From: Xinfangfangia pollutisoli | Lineage (GTDB): Bacteria > Pseudomonadota > Alphaproteobacteria > Rhodobacterales > Rhodobacteraceae | Length of the DNA stretch: 61,863 nucleotides | Assembly: GCF_020179405.1 (NCBI RefSeq) | Contig: NZ_JAICBZ010000011.1 | Coordinates: 1-61,863, forward strand | Direction of reading: 5' to 3' | Notes under the pieces: model-generated | The model's input: only the letters and a program-made list of their open reading frames with translations | Database searches by the model: none | Told to the model about the DNA's origin: nothing | Shown: piece by piece, positions 49,569 to 57,515 of the stretch | Numbering within the stretch: the first letter of the stretch is position 1 | Layout: every line of letters begins with the position of its first letter | Program-made: the position numbers and the translations under genes

Positions 49569-50275
49569 CCGAGCGCATGAATTTTTCCCGCAAGATCAAG
49601 ATCGCGCCGTCGATCCTGTCCGCCGATTTCGCCGATTTCGGCCGCGAGATTCAGGCGATTGAATCCGAGGGCGCCGATTGGGTGCATGTCGATGTGATGG
49701 ACGGGCATTTCGTGCCGAACCTGACCTTCGGACCTCCGGCTGTCGCGGCGTTCCGCAAGCATGTGAAGACGGTCATGGACGTGCATCTGATGATCGCGCC
49801 GGTCGACCCCTATATCGACGCTTTCGCCAAGGCGGGCGCCGATGTCCTGACCGCGCATGTCGAGGCGGGGCCGCATATCCACCGCACCCTGCAGGCTATT
49901 CGCGGCGCCGGGATGAAGGCGGGCGTGGCGTTGAACCCCGGCACTTCGGCCGAAGCGGTGACCGATCTGCTGGATCTGACCGATCTGATCTGCGTGATGA
50001 CGGTGAACCCGGGCTTCGGCGGGCAGAAATACATCGACATGACGGCGAAGGTGCGCAAGTTGCGCGCGATGATCGGCGACCGGCCGGTGCATATCGAGAT
50101 CGACGGCGGAATGGATCCGGTGACGGCGCCGGCCATGGTGGCGGCGGGGGCCGATGTGCTGGTGGCGGGCTCGGCGGTGTTCCGCGGCGGCTCGGTCGAC
50201 AATCCGGGCGTCTATGGCGCGAATATCCGGGCGATCCGGGCGGCGGCGGATGCCGCGCTGCCGGGACGGGGCTAG
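49565..50275 (+). CDS. cbbE: Ribulose-phosphate 3-epimerase
   Basis: 236 residues from a GTG at 49565 that overlaps the cbbX stop (GTGA); an ATG four codons later is possible. TIM barrel with [39 protein letters not shown] and [13 protein letters not shown]. It interconverts ribulose-5-phosphate and xylulose-5-phosphate, linking the Calvin cycle and the xylose pathway also encoded in this window. Confidence 0.95.
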   Translation: MTERMNFSRKIKIAPSILSADFADFGREIQAIESEGADWVHVDVMDGHFVPNLTFGPPAVAAFRKHVKTVMDVHLMIAPVDPYIDAFAKAGADVLTAHVEAGPHIHRTLQAIRGAGMKAGVALNPGTSAEAVTDLLDLTDLICVMTVNPGFGGQKYIDMTAKVRKLRAMIGDRPVHIEIDGGMDPVTAPAMVAAGADVLVAGSAVFRGGSVDNPGVYGANIRAIRAAADAALPGRG

Positions 50276-50281
50276 GCGCGC

Positions 50282-50926
50282 ATGGCGGCGGTGATCTTCG
50301 ATCTGGACGGCACGCTGGTTGACAGCGCGCCCGACATTCAGGCCGCGGTCAATCTGATGCTGGCGGCCGAGGGCAAGCCGGCGCTGGATCTGGCGACCGT
50401 GACCTCGTTCGTCGGCAACGGACTGCCCAAGCTGGTCGAGCGGGTGATCGCCGCCACGGGGCTGGATCCGGCCCGGCACAAGGCGCTGACCGCCGTGGTG
50501 CTGGACCATTACAACCGCGAGTCCAGCGCACAGACCCGGCCCTATCCGGGGGTTGTGGCGGCGCTGCAGGCGCTGGCGGCACGGGGCCATGTGCTGGGCG
50601 TCTGCACCAACAAGCCCGAGGCGCCGGCCCGGGCCATTCTGGCCGATCTGGGCCTGGCCGGGCATTTCGCCGCAGTGGTGGGCGGCGACCGGCTGGCGGT
50701 GACCAAGCCCGACCCGGCGCCTTTGTGGCTTTGCGCGCAGGAACTGGGCGCGGCGGCGGGCGAGATCACCTATGTCGGCGACAGCGAGGTCGATGCCGCC
50801 ACCGCCGTAGCGGCCGGCCTGCCCTTCCTTCTGTTTACCGAAGGCTATCGCAAATCGCCGGTCGAGGCCCTGCCCCATCGCGCCGCCTTCGCCGATTTCG
50901 CGCAGCTGCCCGGCCTGGTCGGATGA
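50282..50926 (+). CDS. cbbZ: Phosphoglycolate phosphatase
   Basis: 214 residues, HAD family. Motif I IFDLDGTLVDSAPDIQAAVN, motif IV YVGDSEVDAATAVAAGLP. It removes the 2-phosphoglycolate formed by RubisCO oxygenation. It overlaps cbbY by four bases (ATGA). Confidence 0.94.
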   Translation: MAAVIFDLDGTLVDSAPDIQAAVNLMLAAEGKPALDLATVTSFVGNGLPKLVERVIAATGLDPARHKALTAVVLDHYNRESSAQTRPYPGVVAALQALAARGHVLGVCTNKPEAPARAILADLGLAGHFAAVVGGDRLAVTKPDPAPLWLCAQELGAAAGEITYVGDSEVDAATAVAAGLPFLLFTEGYRKSPVEALPHRAAFADFAQLPGLVG

Positions 50927-51612
50927 GCCTGCGCGCGCTGATCTTCGATGTCGACGGCACGCTGGCCGAGACCGAAGAAGCGCATCGTGCCGCCTTCAAC
51001 GCGGTCTTCGCGGCGCATGGGCTGGGCTGGCACTGGACGGTCGAAGACTATCGCCGGCTGTTGCGGGTGACCGGCGGCAAGGAACGCATGGCGGCGCATC
51101 GCGCGGCTCTGGGGGCCGGCCCGTCGGATGCGCAGATCGCCGCGCTGCATGCCGAGAAGACGGCGCTTTTCGCCCAGCGTCTGGCCCAGGGCGGGGTGGC
51201 GGCGCGGCCGGGCGTTCTGGCCCTGGTGGACGCGGCCCGGGCGCGCGGGCTGGCGCTGGCGATTGCCACCACGACCAGCCCGGGCAATGTCGAGGCGCTG
51301 TGCCGCTGCCTGTGGAACCGGCCGGCCGCGCAGGTTTTCGACGTGATCGCCGCGGGCGACGAGGTGGCAGCAAAGAAGCCCGCGCCGGATGTCTATCTGC
51401 TGGCCCTGCAGCGGCTGGGCCTGCCGGCCCAAGCCTGCCTGGCGCTGGAAGACAGCCGCAACGGCGTGCTGGCGGCGCGGGGCGCGGGGCTGGCGGTTCT
51501 GGCCACGCCCTCGCTGTATTCGGCGGGCGAGGATCTGTCGCAGGCCCTGCGAATCCTGCCCGATCTGGCCGGTTTCACGCTGCCCCAGGCAGAGGCGCTG
51601 GTGCGGGCCTGA
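50923..51612 (+). CDS. cbbY: CbbY, xylulose-1,5-bisphosphate phosphatase type
   Basis: 229 residues from the ATG at 50923. HAD motif I LIFDVDGTLAETEEAHRAAFNAVF and CLALEDSRNGVLAARGAGL. CbbY of Rhodobacter removes xylulose-1,5-bisphosphate, a misfire inhibitor of RubisCO, so it works beside CbbX. It is the last gene of the operon; its 3' 38 bases overlap the opposite-strand SulP gene. Confidence 0.92.
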   Translation: MSLRALIFDVDGTLAETEEAHRAAFNAVFAAHGLGWHWTVEDYRRLLRVTGGKERMAAHRAALGAGPSDAQIAALHAEKTALFAQRLAQGGVAARPGVLALVDAARARGLALAIATTTSPGNVEALCRCLWNRPAAQVFDVIAAGDEVAAKKPAPDVYLLALQRLGLPAQACLALEDSRNGVLAARGAGLAVLATPSLYSAGEDLSQALRILPDLAGFTLPQAEALVRA

Positions 51613-53335
51613 GCGCCTGCCAGGCCTGATACTGGGTCAGGAAGACCTGGCCGTTCAGGTGCTGCAGGAAATCGGTGCGCTTCAGCCGGTCCATCACCGG
51701 GCCTTTCACCTCGGACAGATGAAAGCCCACGCCCATGTCGCGGAACCGGGCGTTGATCGCCTCAAGCGCCTCAAGCGCCGAAAGGTCGATCTCGTTCACC
51801 GCGGTACACATCAGGACGACATGTTTCACCGGGCAATCGGGGGCGACGCGGTTCAGCAGCAGATCTTCCAGCCGCCGGGCATTGGCGAAATACAGGCTTT
51901 CATCGACCCGCAGCGTCACCAGGCTGGGGTCGGTCAGCACGGTATGGCGGCGGATATTGCGGAAATGTTCGGTCCCCGGCACCAGCCCCACCTCGGCCAC
52001 ATGCGGGCGCGAGGTGTGCCAGAGAAACAGCAGCAGCGAGACCAGAACGCCGGTCGACACCCCGGCCTCGACGCCCAGGCCCAGGGTCGCCAGGATCGTG
52101 GCCAGGACGGCGGCGAAATCGCCGCGCGAATAGGCCCAGCTGCGCTTCAGCACGGAAAGATCGACCAGGCCCAGCACGGCGACGATGATCGTCGCGGCCA
52201 GCGTGGCCTTGGGCAGGAAGAAGATCAGCGGTGTCAGGGCCAGGGCGGCGAAGGCCAGGCCCAGCGCGGTGAAGGCGCCGGCGGCCGGGGTGGCGGCGCC
52301 GGCATCGAAATTCACCACTGATCGGGCGAAGCCGCCCGTCACCGGATAGCCGCCGGTGAAGGCCGCGCCCAGATTGGCGGCGCCCAGGCCCAGCAGTTCC
52401 TGATCCGGGTCGATGCGCTGGCGCCGCTTTGCGGCCAGGGTCTGGGCGACCGAGATCGACTCGACGAAGCCGATGATCGAGATCAGCAGCGCGGGCAGGA
52501 ACAGATCGCGCAACAGCGCCGGCGACAGGCCCGGCAGGGTGAAGGGCGGCAGGCTTTGCGGCACATGGCCCACCACCGCCACGCCGCGATCGGCCAGGCC
52601 CAGCGCCCAGGTGGCCAGCGTGGTTCCCACCACCGCCGCCACCGGCCCCGCCTTGCCCGCCACATCGGCCAGGCCCGGCGCCAGGCCGCGCGCGACCAGC
52701 GCCCGTTTCAGCCCGCCACGGCGCACCCAGAACAGGAAGGCCAGGGCCAGCGCGCCGATCAGCAGGGTGGGCAGGCTGGACGCCGGCAGATGGGCGACCA
52801 GCGCCGGCAGCAGGGAGGGCAGCGTATCGCCCTCGGCCCTGATGCCCAGAATGGATTTCAGCTGGCTGGCCGCGATCAGGATGCCCGAAGCGGTGATGAA
52901 GCCCGACACCACGGTATGCGACAGGAAATTCGCGATGAAACCCAGGCGGAAGATCCCCATCGCCACCAGCATCAGCCCCGACAGGAAGGCCAGCGTCAGC
53001 GCCGCCACCGCATAGCCCGCCGCCCCCTGTTCGGCCACGCCCCCGATCGCCGCCGCCGTCATCAGCGAGACCACGGCCACCGGCCCCACCGCCAGCGCGC
53101 GCGACGTGCCGAACAGCGCATACAGCAGGATCGGCAGGATCGAGGCATAGATCCCGGCCTCGGGCGGCAGACCCGCCAGCAGGGCATAGGCCAGCGACTG
53201 CGGGATCAGCATGATCGTCACGATCACCGCGGCGATCAGGTCGGCCGAAAGCTCGGCCCGGGAATAGCGCCGGGCCCAGGTCAGGATCGGCAGGCGGGCG
53301 GCAATGGCGGTGCGCAACGCCGGTCGCATCCGCAT
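51575..53335 (-). CDS. SulP/SLC26-family anion permease with STAS domain
   Basis: 586 residues. About twelve membrane helices (LIAAVIVTIMLIPQSLAYALLAGLPPEAGIYASILPILLYALFGTSRALAVGPVAVVSLM is the SulP signature), then a C-terminal STAS domain from about residue 455. The family carries sulfate, bicarbonate or other anions. It follows the YeeE/YedE pair by one base, which suggests sulfur traffic; its place beside the Calvin operon leaves bicarbonate open. The 3' end overlaps cbbY by 38 bases on the opposite strand. Confidence 0.88.
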   Translation of the reverse strand: MRMRPALRTAIAARLPILTWARRYSRAELSADLIAAVIVTIMLIPQSLAYALLAGLPPEAGIYASILPILLYALFGTSRALAVGPVAVVSLMTAAAIGGVAEQGAAGYAVAALTLAFLSGLMLVAMGIFRLGFIANFLSHTVVSGFITASGILIAASQLKSILGIRAEGDTLPSLLPALVAHLPASSLPTLLIGALALAFLFWVRRGGLKRALVARGLAPGLADVAGKAGPVAAVVGTTLATWALGLADRGVAVVGHVPQSLPPFTLPGLSPALLRDLFLPALLISIIGFVESISVAQTLAAKRRQRIDPDQELLGLGAANLGAAFTGGYPVTGGFARSVVNFDAGAATPAAGAFTALGLAFAALALTPLIFFLPKATLAATIIVAVLGLVDLSVLKRSWAYSRGDFAAVLATILATLGLGVEAGVSTGVLVSLLLFLWHTSRPHVAEVGLVPGTEHFRNIRRHTVLTDPSLVTLRVDESLYFANARRLEDLLLNRVAPDCPVKHVVLMCTAVNEIDLSALEALEAINARFRDMGVGFHLSEVKGPVMDRLKRTDFLQHLNGQVFLTQYQAWQALRPAPAPLPGAA

Positions 53336-53336
53336 C

Positions 53337-53780
53337 CTAGGCGCTGAAGGGCTGGGGGCCGCCGCCGTCCAGCCGGGCCGCCAGCATCCGCGCGATCATC
53401 ATTCCCGACAGCATGGCGGACAGGAACAGCCAGACCGCCGGCTCGAACGTGCCCAGCGCCGGCAGGGCGCCGCCGGGGCAGAAGCCGGTCATGCCCCAGC
53501 CGAGGCCGAACAGCGCCGACCCGCCCAGAAGCCGCGCGTCGATGGCCCGGCTGGTCGGCAGGTGGAACTGCGGCTCGAACAGGGGCGCGGGGCGGCGCAG
53601 GACCAGACGGTAGCCCAGGAAGGTGACGGCCAGGGCCCCGGCCATGACGAAGGCAAGGCTTGGGTCCCAGTTCCCGGCAATGTCGAAGAAGTTCAGCACT
53701 TTGGCCGGGTTGATCATGCCGGCCAGCGTGATGCCCAGGCCGAAGATCAGCCCGATCAGATAGGGAAGGGCAAGGCGCAT
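53337..53780 (-). CDS. YeeE/YedE-family (DUF6691) membrane protein, C-terminal half type
   Basis: 147 residues with four membrane helices; key motif GMTGFCPGGALPALG holds a membrane cysteine, and INPAKVLNFFDIAGNWDPSLAFVMAGAL is typical of the family. Together with the preceding gene it forms the split version of a YeeE/YedE transporter (PmpB-like) that takes up thiosulfate or related sulfur compounds. Three bases separate the two genes. Confidence 0.87.
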   Translation of the reverse strand: MRLALPYLIGLIFGLGITLAGMINPAKVLNFFDIAGNWDPSLAFVMAGALAVTFLGYRLVLRRPAPLFEPQFHLPTSRAIDARLLGGSALFGLGWGMTGFCPGGALPALGTFEPAVWLFLSAMLSGMMIARMLAARLDGGGPQPFSA

Positions 53781-53783
53781 GGG

Positions 53784-54215
53784 TCAGGCTCCGATCACAT
53801 GGCGGATCACATAGACGGTCAGCGCGGCGCTGGCCATGAAGGTCAGCGTCGCGACCAGCGAGCGTGGCGACAACCGGGCCAGGCCGCAGATGCCGTGGCC
53901 CGAGGTGCAGCCGCCGCCGAAGGTCACGCCGATGCCGACCGCAAGCCCGCCCAGCACCAGCTGGACCGGGCCGGCCGCCACGCTGACCTGCGGCCAGGTG
54001 CCGGTGGCCGCCAGCCAGACCAGCGGGCCGGTCGCCATGCCCAGAACCAGCGCCGCCCGCCAGGCCCAGTCGCGGCCCGAGGCCGGCGCCAGCAGCCCCG
54101 CGACAAGGCCGGTGGCGCCCATGATCCGCCCGAGGCCAAGCATCAGCAGAACCGCGGCAAGCCCGATCAGCCCCCCGCCCGCCAGCGAAAGCAGCGGTGT
54201 GAATGTGGTATCCAT
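53784..54215 (-). CDS. YeeE/YedE-family membrane protein, N-terminal half type
   Basis: 143 residues from the ATG at 54215; the longer antisense extension is spurious. Four helices and the cysteine motif GVTFGGGCTSGHGICGLARLSPRS. It is the PmpA-like partner of the next gene; the conserved cysteines in the two halves pass sulfur species. It opens a minus-strand run that includes SulP. Upstream is an AT-rich palindrome. Confidence 0.87.
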   Translation of the reverse strand: MDTTFTPLLSLAGGGLIGLAAVLLMLGLGRIMGATGLVAGLLAPASGRDWAWRAALVLGMATGPLVWLAATGTWPQVSVAAGPVQLVLGGLAVGIGVTFGGGCTSGHGICGLARLSPRSLVATLTFMASAALTVYVIRHVIGA

Positions 54216-54268
54216 TGGGTCTCCGGTGCGGGACGGGGCCAGGGTCTGGCCGCCAGATCTATGCGCAG

Positions 54269-54293
54269 AATTTGATATATGCGATATTGAATT
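54269..54293. promoter_or_regulatory. AT-rich palindrome upstream of the YeeE/YedE pair
   Basis: AATTTGATAT-ATGCG-ATATTGAATT: arms match at 8 of 10 positions. It lies 54 bases upstream of the gene start in an otherwise GC-rich 247-base gap. ArsR-type sulfide sensors (BigR/SqrR) regulate such genes through AT-rich symmetric sites, so this may be such an operator, but no regulator gene is adjacent. The rest of the gap (54216-54462) shows no gene. Confidence 0.5.
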
Positions 54294-54462
54294 TAAATAG
54301 TCCAGAGCCCGCCCCCCGGCCGGCGCGGGCTTGCCGCCGGGCCGCGGGATCTTCGCAAAACCATCGGAAAAGCGACGCGCGGCTGTGATCTTTGGCTGAC
54401 ACAGCGGGGCTGCGGCGGTCCGACAGGGCCACCGAAGCCATTCCGTCAGCCAGAGGCCCGCC

Positions 54463-56322
54463 ATGACCCAACCGACCCAAAGCCACGACGACCTGTCCTG
54501 GGATGCATTCGACGAGCAGCGCGATCCCCGCCCCTCGCGCCAAGGCTTTGACGAGGTGGTCGACCGCGCCATTTCGCGCCGCGGCTTTCTGGGCGGCGCG
54601 CTGGCCATCGGCTCGGGCGCTTCGGTCTTTGGCGCGGCGCTTCTTCGCGCCACCCCGGCGCGGGCGGCCAGCTTTCCCTTCACGCCGATCGGCATCGGCA
54701 CCGATTTCTCGCTGCAAGTGCCCGAGGGCCATTCCTGGAAGACGCTCGTCCGCTGGGGCGATGCGCTGACCCAGGCCGCCGAAGGCGCCTTCTCGGGCGA
54801 AACCGGCGTGGCGCTGGACCTGTCGACCCAGGTTTTCGGCGAGAATACCGACGGGATGGAACTGTTCCAGATCGACGGCAAGGAAGTGATCGCGGTCAAT
54901 TCGGAATATGTGAACCCCAAGATCAACCTGCCCGCCGCATCCGAAGGCAAGCCGCAATCGGCCGAAGAGGTGCAGCTGCTGAAGAACCTGCAGGGCGTCA
55001 CGATCCTGGAAGTGGCCGATCAGGGCCAGGGCTATCAGGTGGTCGTCGGATCGGCCTTCAACCGGCGGATCACCAATGACACGCCGATGACGATGGACGG
55101 GCCGGTAGCCGGCACCGATCTGGTCAAGACCGCGGCCGATCCGGCCGGCATGTCGCCCCTTGGCACGCTGAACAATTGCGGCTCGGGCCGCACGCTGTGG
55201 GGCACCTATCTGACCTGCGAGGAAAACTTCAACGGCTATTTCGGCATGGTCACCGAACGCGACCAGACGCCTGAGGAAAAGCGCTACGGGTTGAAGGGCG
55301 AAAGCAACTATCTGTATGAAAAGTTTGATGCCCGCTTCGATCTGATCGCCAATCCGAACGAGCCGCACCGCTTCGGCTGGGTGGTCGAGATCGACCCGGC
55401 CGATCCGGCCTCGACCCCGGTCAAGCACACGGCCCTGGGCCGCTTCAAGCATGAGAATGCCGAGATGGTGCAGGCCGCCGATGGCCGCGTGGTGGTTTAC
55501 ATGGGCGATGACGAGCGGGGCGAGTTCATCTATCGCTACGTCTCGAACGGGACCTGGGCCGAGGGGCAGAAGGGCGGCACGCTGCTGTCGGAAGGCACGC
55601 TTTACGTGGCCCGCTTCAACGACGACCTGACCGGCGAATGGCTGGCGCTGACGCCGGAAAGCACCGGGATGGATCTGGCACAGATGCTGACCTTTGCCCG
55701 TCTGGCCGGAACCAAGGTGGGGGCCACGACGATGGACCGCCCCGAATGGATCGCCGCGCATCCCTCGCGCGCCGAGGCCTATTGCGCGCTGACCAACAAC
55801 TCGAAGCGCGGCGGCGACGGCCAGCCGGTGAACGCCGCAAACCCGCGCGAGGCCAATGAATACGGCCAGATCGTGCGATGGCGGCCCGAGGGCGGCGATC
55901 ATGGCGCCGACACCTTCACCTGGGATCTGTATGTCATGGCCGGCAATCCGGCGGTGCATAAGGATGCCTATGCCGGTTCCGCCAATGTCACCGAAGGCAA
56001 CATGTTCAACTCGCCCGATGGCATGGCCTTCGATTCGACCGGCATGCTGTGGATCCAGACCGATGGCGAAGACACCAACGAGGGCGACTTCGCCGGCCAG
56101 GGCAACAACCAGATGCTGATCGGCAATCCCGACACGGGCGAGATCGCCCGCTTCCTGACCGCCCCGAACGGCGCCGAGGTCACCGGCCTGTGCTGGTCGG
56201 CCGACCGCAAGGTGGCCTTCGTCGGCATCCAGCATCCGGGCGGCAGCTGGCCCGATGGCGCCGGCAAGCCGCGGTCGTCGATCGTCGCGGTCTGGCGCGA
56301 CGACGGCGCAACGCTGGGCTGA
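54463..56322 (+). CDS. PhoX-type (DUF839) phosphatase with Tat signal
   Basis: 619 residues. Twin-arginine signal ISRRGFLGGALAIGSGASVFGAALLRATPARA near residues 38-69, so the protein is exported folded, as expected for a cofactor-bearing enzyme. The mature part has DUF839/PhoX stretches: NNCGSGRTLWGTYLTCEENFNGYF, HENAEMVQAADGRVVVYMGDDERGEFIYRYVS and SPDGMAFDSTGMLWIQTDGE. PhoX enzymes are calcium/iron-dependent phosphatases that release phosphate from esters in the periplasm. Monocistronic with a hairpin downstream. True phosphatase activity in this paralogue is inferred. Confidence 0.85.
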   Translation: MTQPTQSHDDLSWDAFDEQRDPRPSRQGFDEVVDRAISRRGFLGGALAIGSGASVFGAALLRATPARAASFPFTPIGIGTDFSLQVPEGHSWKTLVRWGDALTQAAEGAFSGETGVALDLSTQVFGENTDGMELFQIDGKEVIAVNSEYVNPKINLPAASEGKPQSAEEVQLLKNLQGVTILEVADQGQGYQVVVGSAFNRRITNDTPMTMDGPVAGTDLVKTAADPAGMSPLGTLNNCGSGRTLWGTYLTCEENFNGYFGMVTERDQTPEEKRYGLKGESNYLYEKFDARFDLIANPNEPHRFGWVVEIDPADPASTPVKHTALGRFKHENAEMVQAADGRVVVYMGDDERGEFIYRYVSNGTWAEGQKGGTLLSEGTLYVARFNDDLTGEWLALTPESTGMDLAQMLTFARLAGTKVGATTMDRPEWIAAHPSRAEAYCALTNNSKRGGDGQPVNAANPREANEYGQIVRWRPEGGDHGADTFTWDLYVMAGNPAVHKDAYAGSANVTEGNMFNSPDGMAFDSTGMLWIQTDGEDTNEGDFAGQGNNQMLIGNPDTGEIARFLTAPNGAEVTGLCWSADRKVAFVGIQHPGGSWPDGAGKPRSSIVAVWRDDGATLG

Positions 56323-56339
56323 CACCGCTTCGGCCGAAC

Positions 56340-56366
56340 GGGGCAGGGGCTGCTCTCCCCTGCCCC
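56340..56366. terminator. Hairpin after the PhoX-like gene
   Basis: GGGGCAGGGG, 7-base loop, CCCCTGCCCC: a perfect 10-bp stem 18 bases after the stop. No U-tract. It may also serve the convergent gene ending at 56464. Confidence 0.65.
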
Positions 56367-56463
56367 ATCGGGGCGCCGCGCCAGGTTTGGCCGCGGCCCC
56401 CACCCGGGGCCCCAAGCCGCCCCGGCAACGCGGGTCTGCGCCCCGCGACAGGGCGCGACCGGA

Positions 56464-56967
56464 TCAGTCGTTCGGGCTGATGCCCACCCGGAAGCCCGCG
56501 CTGCGCAGGCATTCGGCCGAATAGATCCGGTCCCATTCGCCAAAGATCTTGGCTTCGTTGCTGCAGTTCCGCGGCAGGTTGCGGGTCACCCCGGCCTCGC
56601 GCAGGCAGCTTTCGGGATAGACCACCGCGTCGCGCTTCTTGCCGGCGATCTCGATCGCGCAGCTGGCGGGAATGCGGCGGCCCTTGTCCTTGCCGGGCTT
56701 CGGCGCCGGGACGTAATGATCGTCGTCGCGGTCCTTCTTCTTGTCATTCGCCGATTTGGCAATGGCCCCGATGATGGCCAAGCCAATGATCGTCTTCAGA
56801 TAATCCTCGCCATCCGGGGCCGCCCGTGCCGGAAGCGTGGTCGACAGAACCAGCGCCACCACCGCCGCGCCGGCGGTGAACATGCGGGTGAAGCCGCGCG
56901 GCGAGGGTTCGGCCCGTGCGCTTTGGCGTGCGATCCGGGCGGCGGGGATCAGCCTGGTCTCGGTCAT
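56464..56967 (-). CDS. Secreted cysteine-containing protein of unknown function
   Basis: About 167 residues from the ATG at 56967, which has AAGGAG in front. An N-terminal hydrophobic segment (FTAGAAVVALVLSTTLPARA) ends in a plausible signal peptidase site; the start may instead be the Met beginning that segment. A charged linker (KKKDRDDDHYVPAPKPGKDKGRR) follows, then a domain with four cysteines (SCAIEI, ESCLREAG, RNCSNEA, AECLRSAG) in a repeated Cys-x-x-x pattern, which likely form disulfides in the periplasm. I do not recognise the family. It is convergent with the PhoX-like gene and alone in its transcript. Confidence 0.6.
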   Translation of the reverse strand: MTETRLIPAARIARQSARAEPSPRGFTRMFTAGAAVVALVLSTTLPARAAPDGEDYLKTIIGLAIIGAIAKSANDKKKDRDDDHYVPAPKPGKDKGRRIPASCAIEIAGKKRDAVVYPESCLREAGVTRNLPRNCSNEAKIFGEWDRIYSAECLRSAGFRVGISPND

Positions 56968-57101
56968 GGCAAGCTCCTTCATCTGGACGGGGGCCCTGTC
57001 TGCGGGCCGGGGGGGATGCGTCGCAGCCGATGCCGGGCCGACGCTGTGCCGCCAGACTGCGACCGGGCCGGAAGGACAGGCAATAACAGGCCCCTGTCAG
57101 G

Positions 57102-57173
57102 CGATAACATCCGGCGACAAAGGGCCTGCTAGACGATAGCCATCCGGCGAAGGACCGCCGATATTGAATATCG
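57102..57173. promoter_or_regulatory. Direct repeats and perfect palindrome upstream of the sensor-like pair
   Basis: Direct repeats CGATAACATCCGGCGA (57102-57117) and CGATAGCCATCCGGCGA (57134-57150), about 32 bases apart, with a degenerate third unit (GGCAATAACAGG) just before. A perfect 15-base palindrome CGATATT-G-AATATCG (57159-57173) follows, 57 bases before the next start. OmpR/PhoB-type proteins bind direct repeats, and such a protein is encoded two genes on. The rest of the 56968-57230 gap shows no gene. Confidence 0.55.
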
Positions 57174-57230
57174 CGGGCCGTCACGCCAAGGTGACTCGAA
57201 CGAGCGGTCCCCTCCCCAACGGAGCCGGAG

Positions 57231-57515
57231 ATGAAAAACACGATCCTGGCCATGACGCTGTTGCTGACCCTGACGGGACAGGCCGGCGCCGAATGCTATG
57301 CCGATTACAAGGCCAAGAAAGACAACCCCTTGCAGCTGCAATACGGGGTGGCGCAGGTCTCGGACGGGGCCTGTTCGAAAAAGGCGGCCCAGGCCGAACT
57401 GGCGCCCCGGCTGGCGGCGGCGGGCTGGACACTTCTGAACGTTGTCTCCACATTCGGCCCCGAAGGACTGGCGGAAAGGAAAGCAAGTGCCGGAGAGTAT
57501 TTCCTCCGTTACTGA
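57231..57515 (+). CDS. Small secreted protein of unknown function
   Basis: 94 residues. A Sec signal peptide MKNTILAMTLLLTLTGQAGA with likely cleavage before Glu21 leaves about 74 residues with two cysteines (Cys22, Cys48) that could form one disulfide. It ends GLAERKASAGEYFLRY. I do not recognise a family. Its last 29 bases overlap the start of the next gene in another frame, so the two are made together; it may be a periplasmic partner of that membrane protein. Confidence 0.68.
   Translation: MKNTILAMTLLLTLTGQAGAECYADYKAKKDNPLQLQYGVAQVSDGACSKKAAQAELAPRLAAAGWTLLNVVSTFGPEGLAERKASAGEYFLRY

Noticed and set aside
53337-54215. A frameshift splitting one YeeE/YedE gene into two
   Set aside because: Both halves have their own start and complete four-helix units; the two-gene form is a known arrangement of the family.
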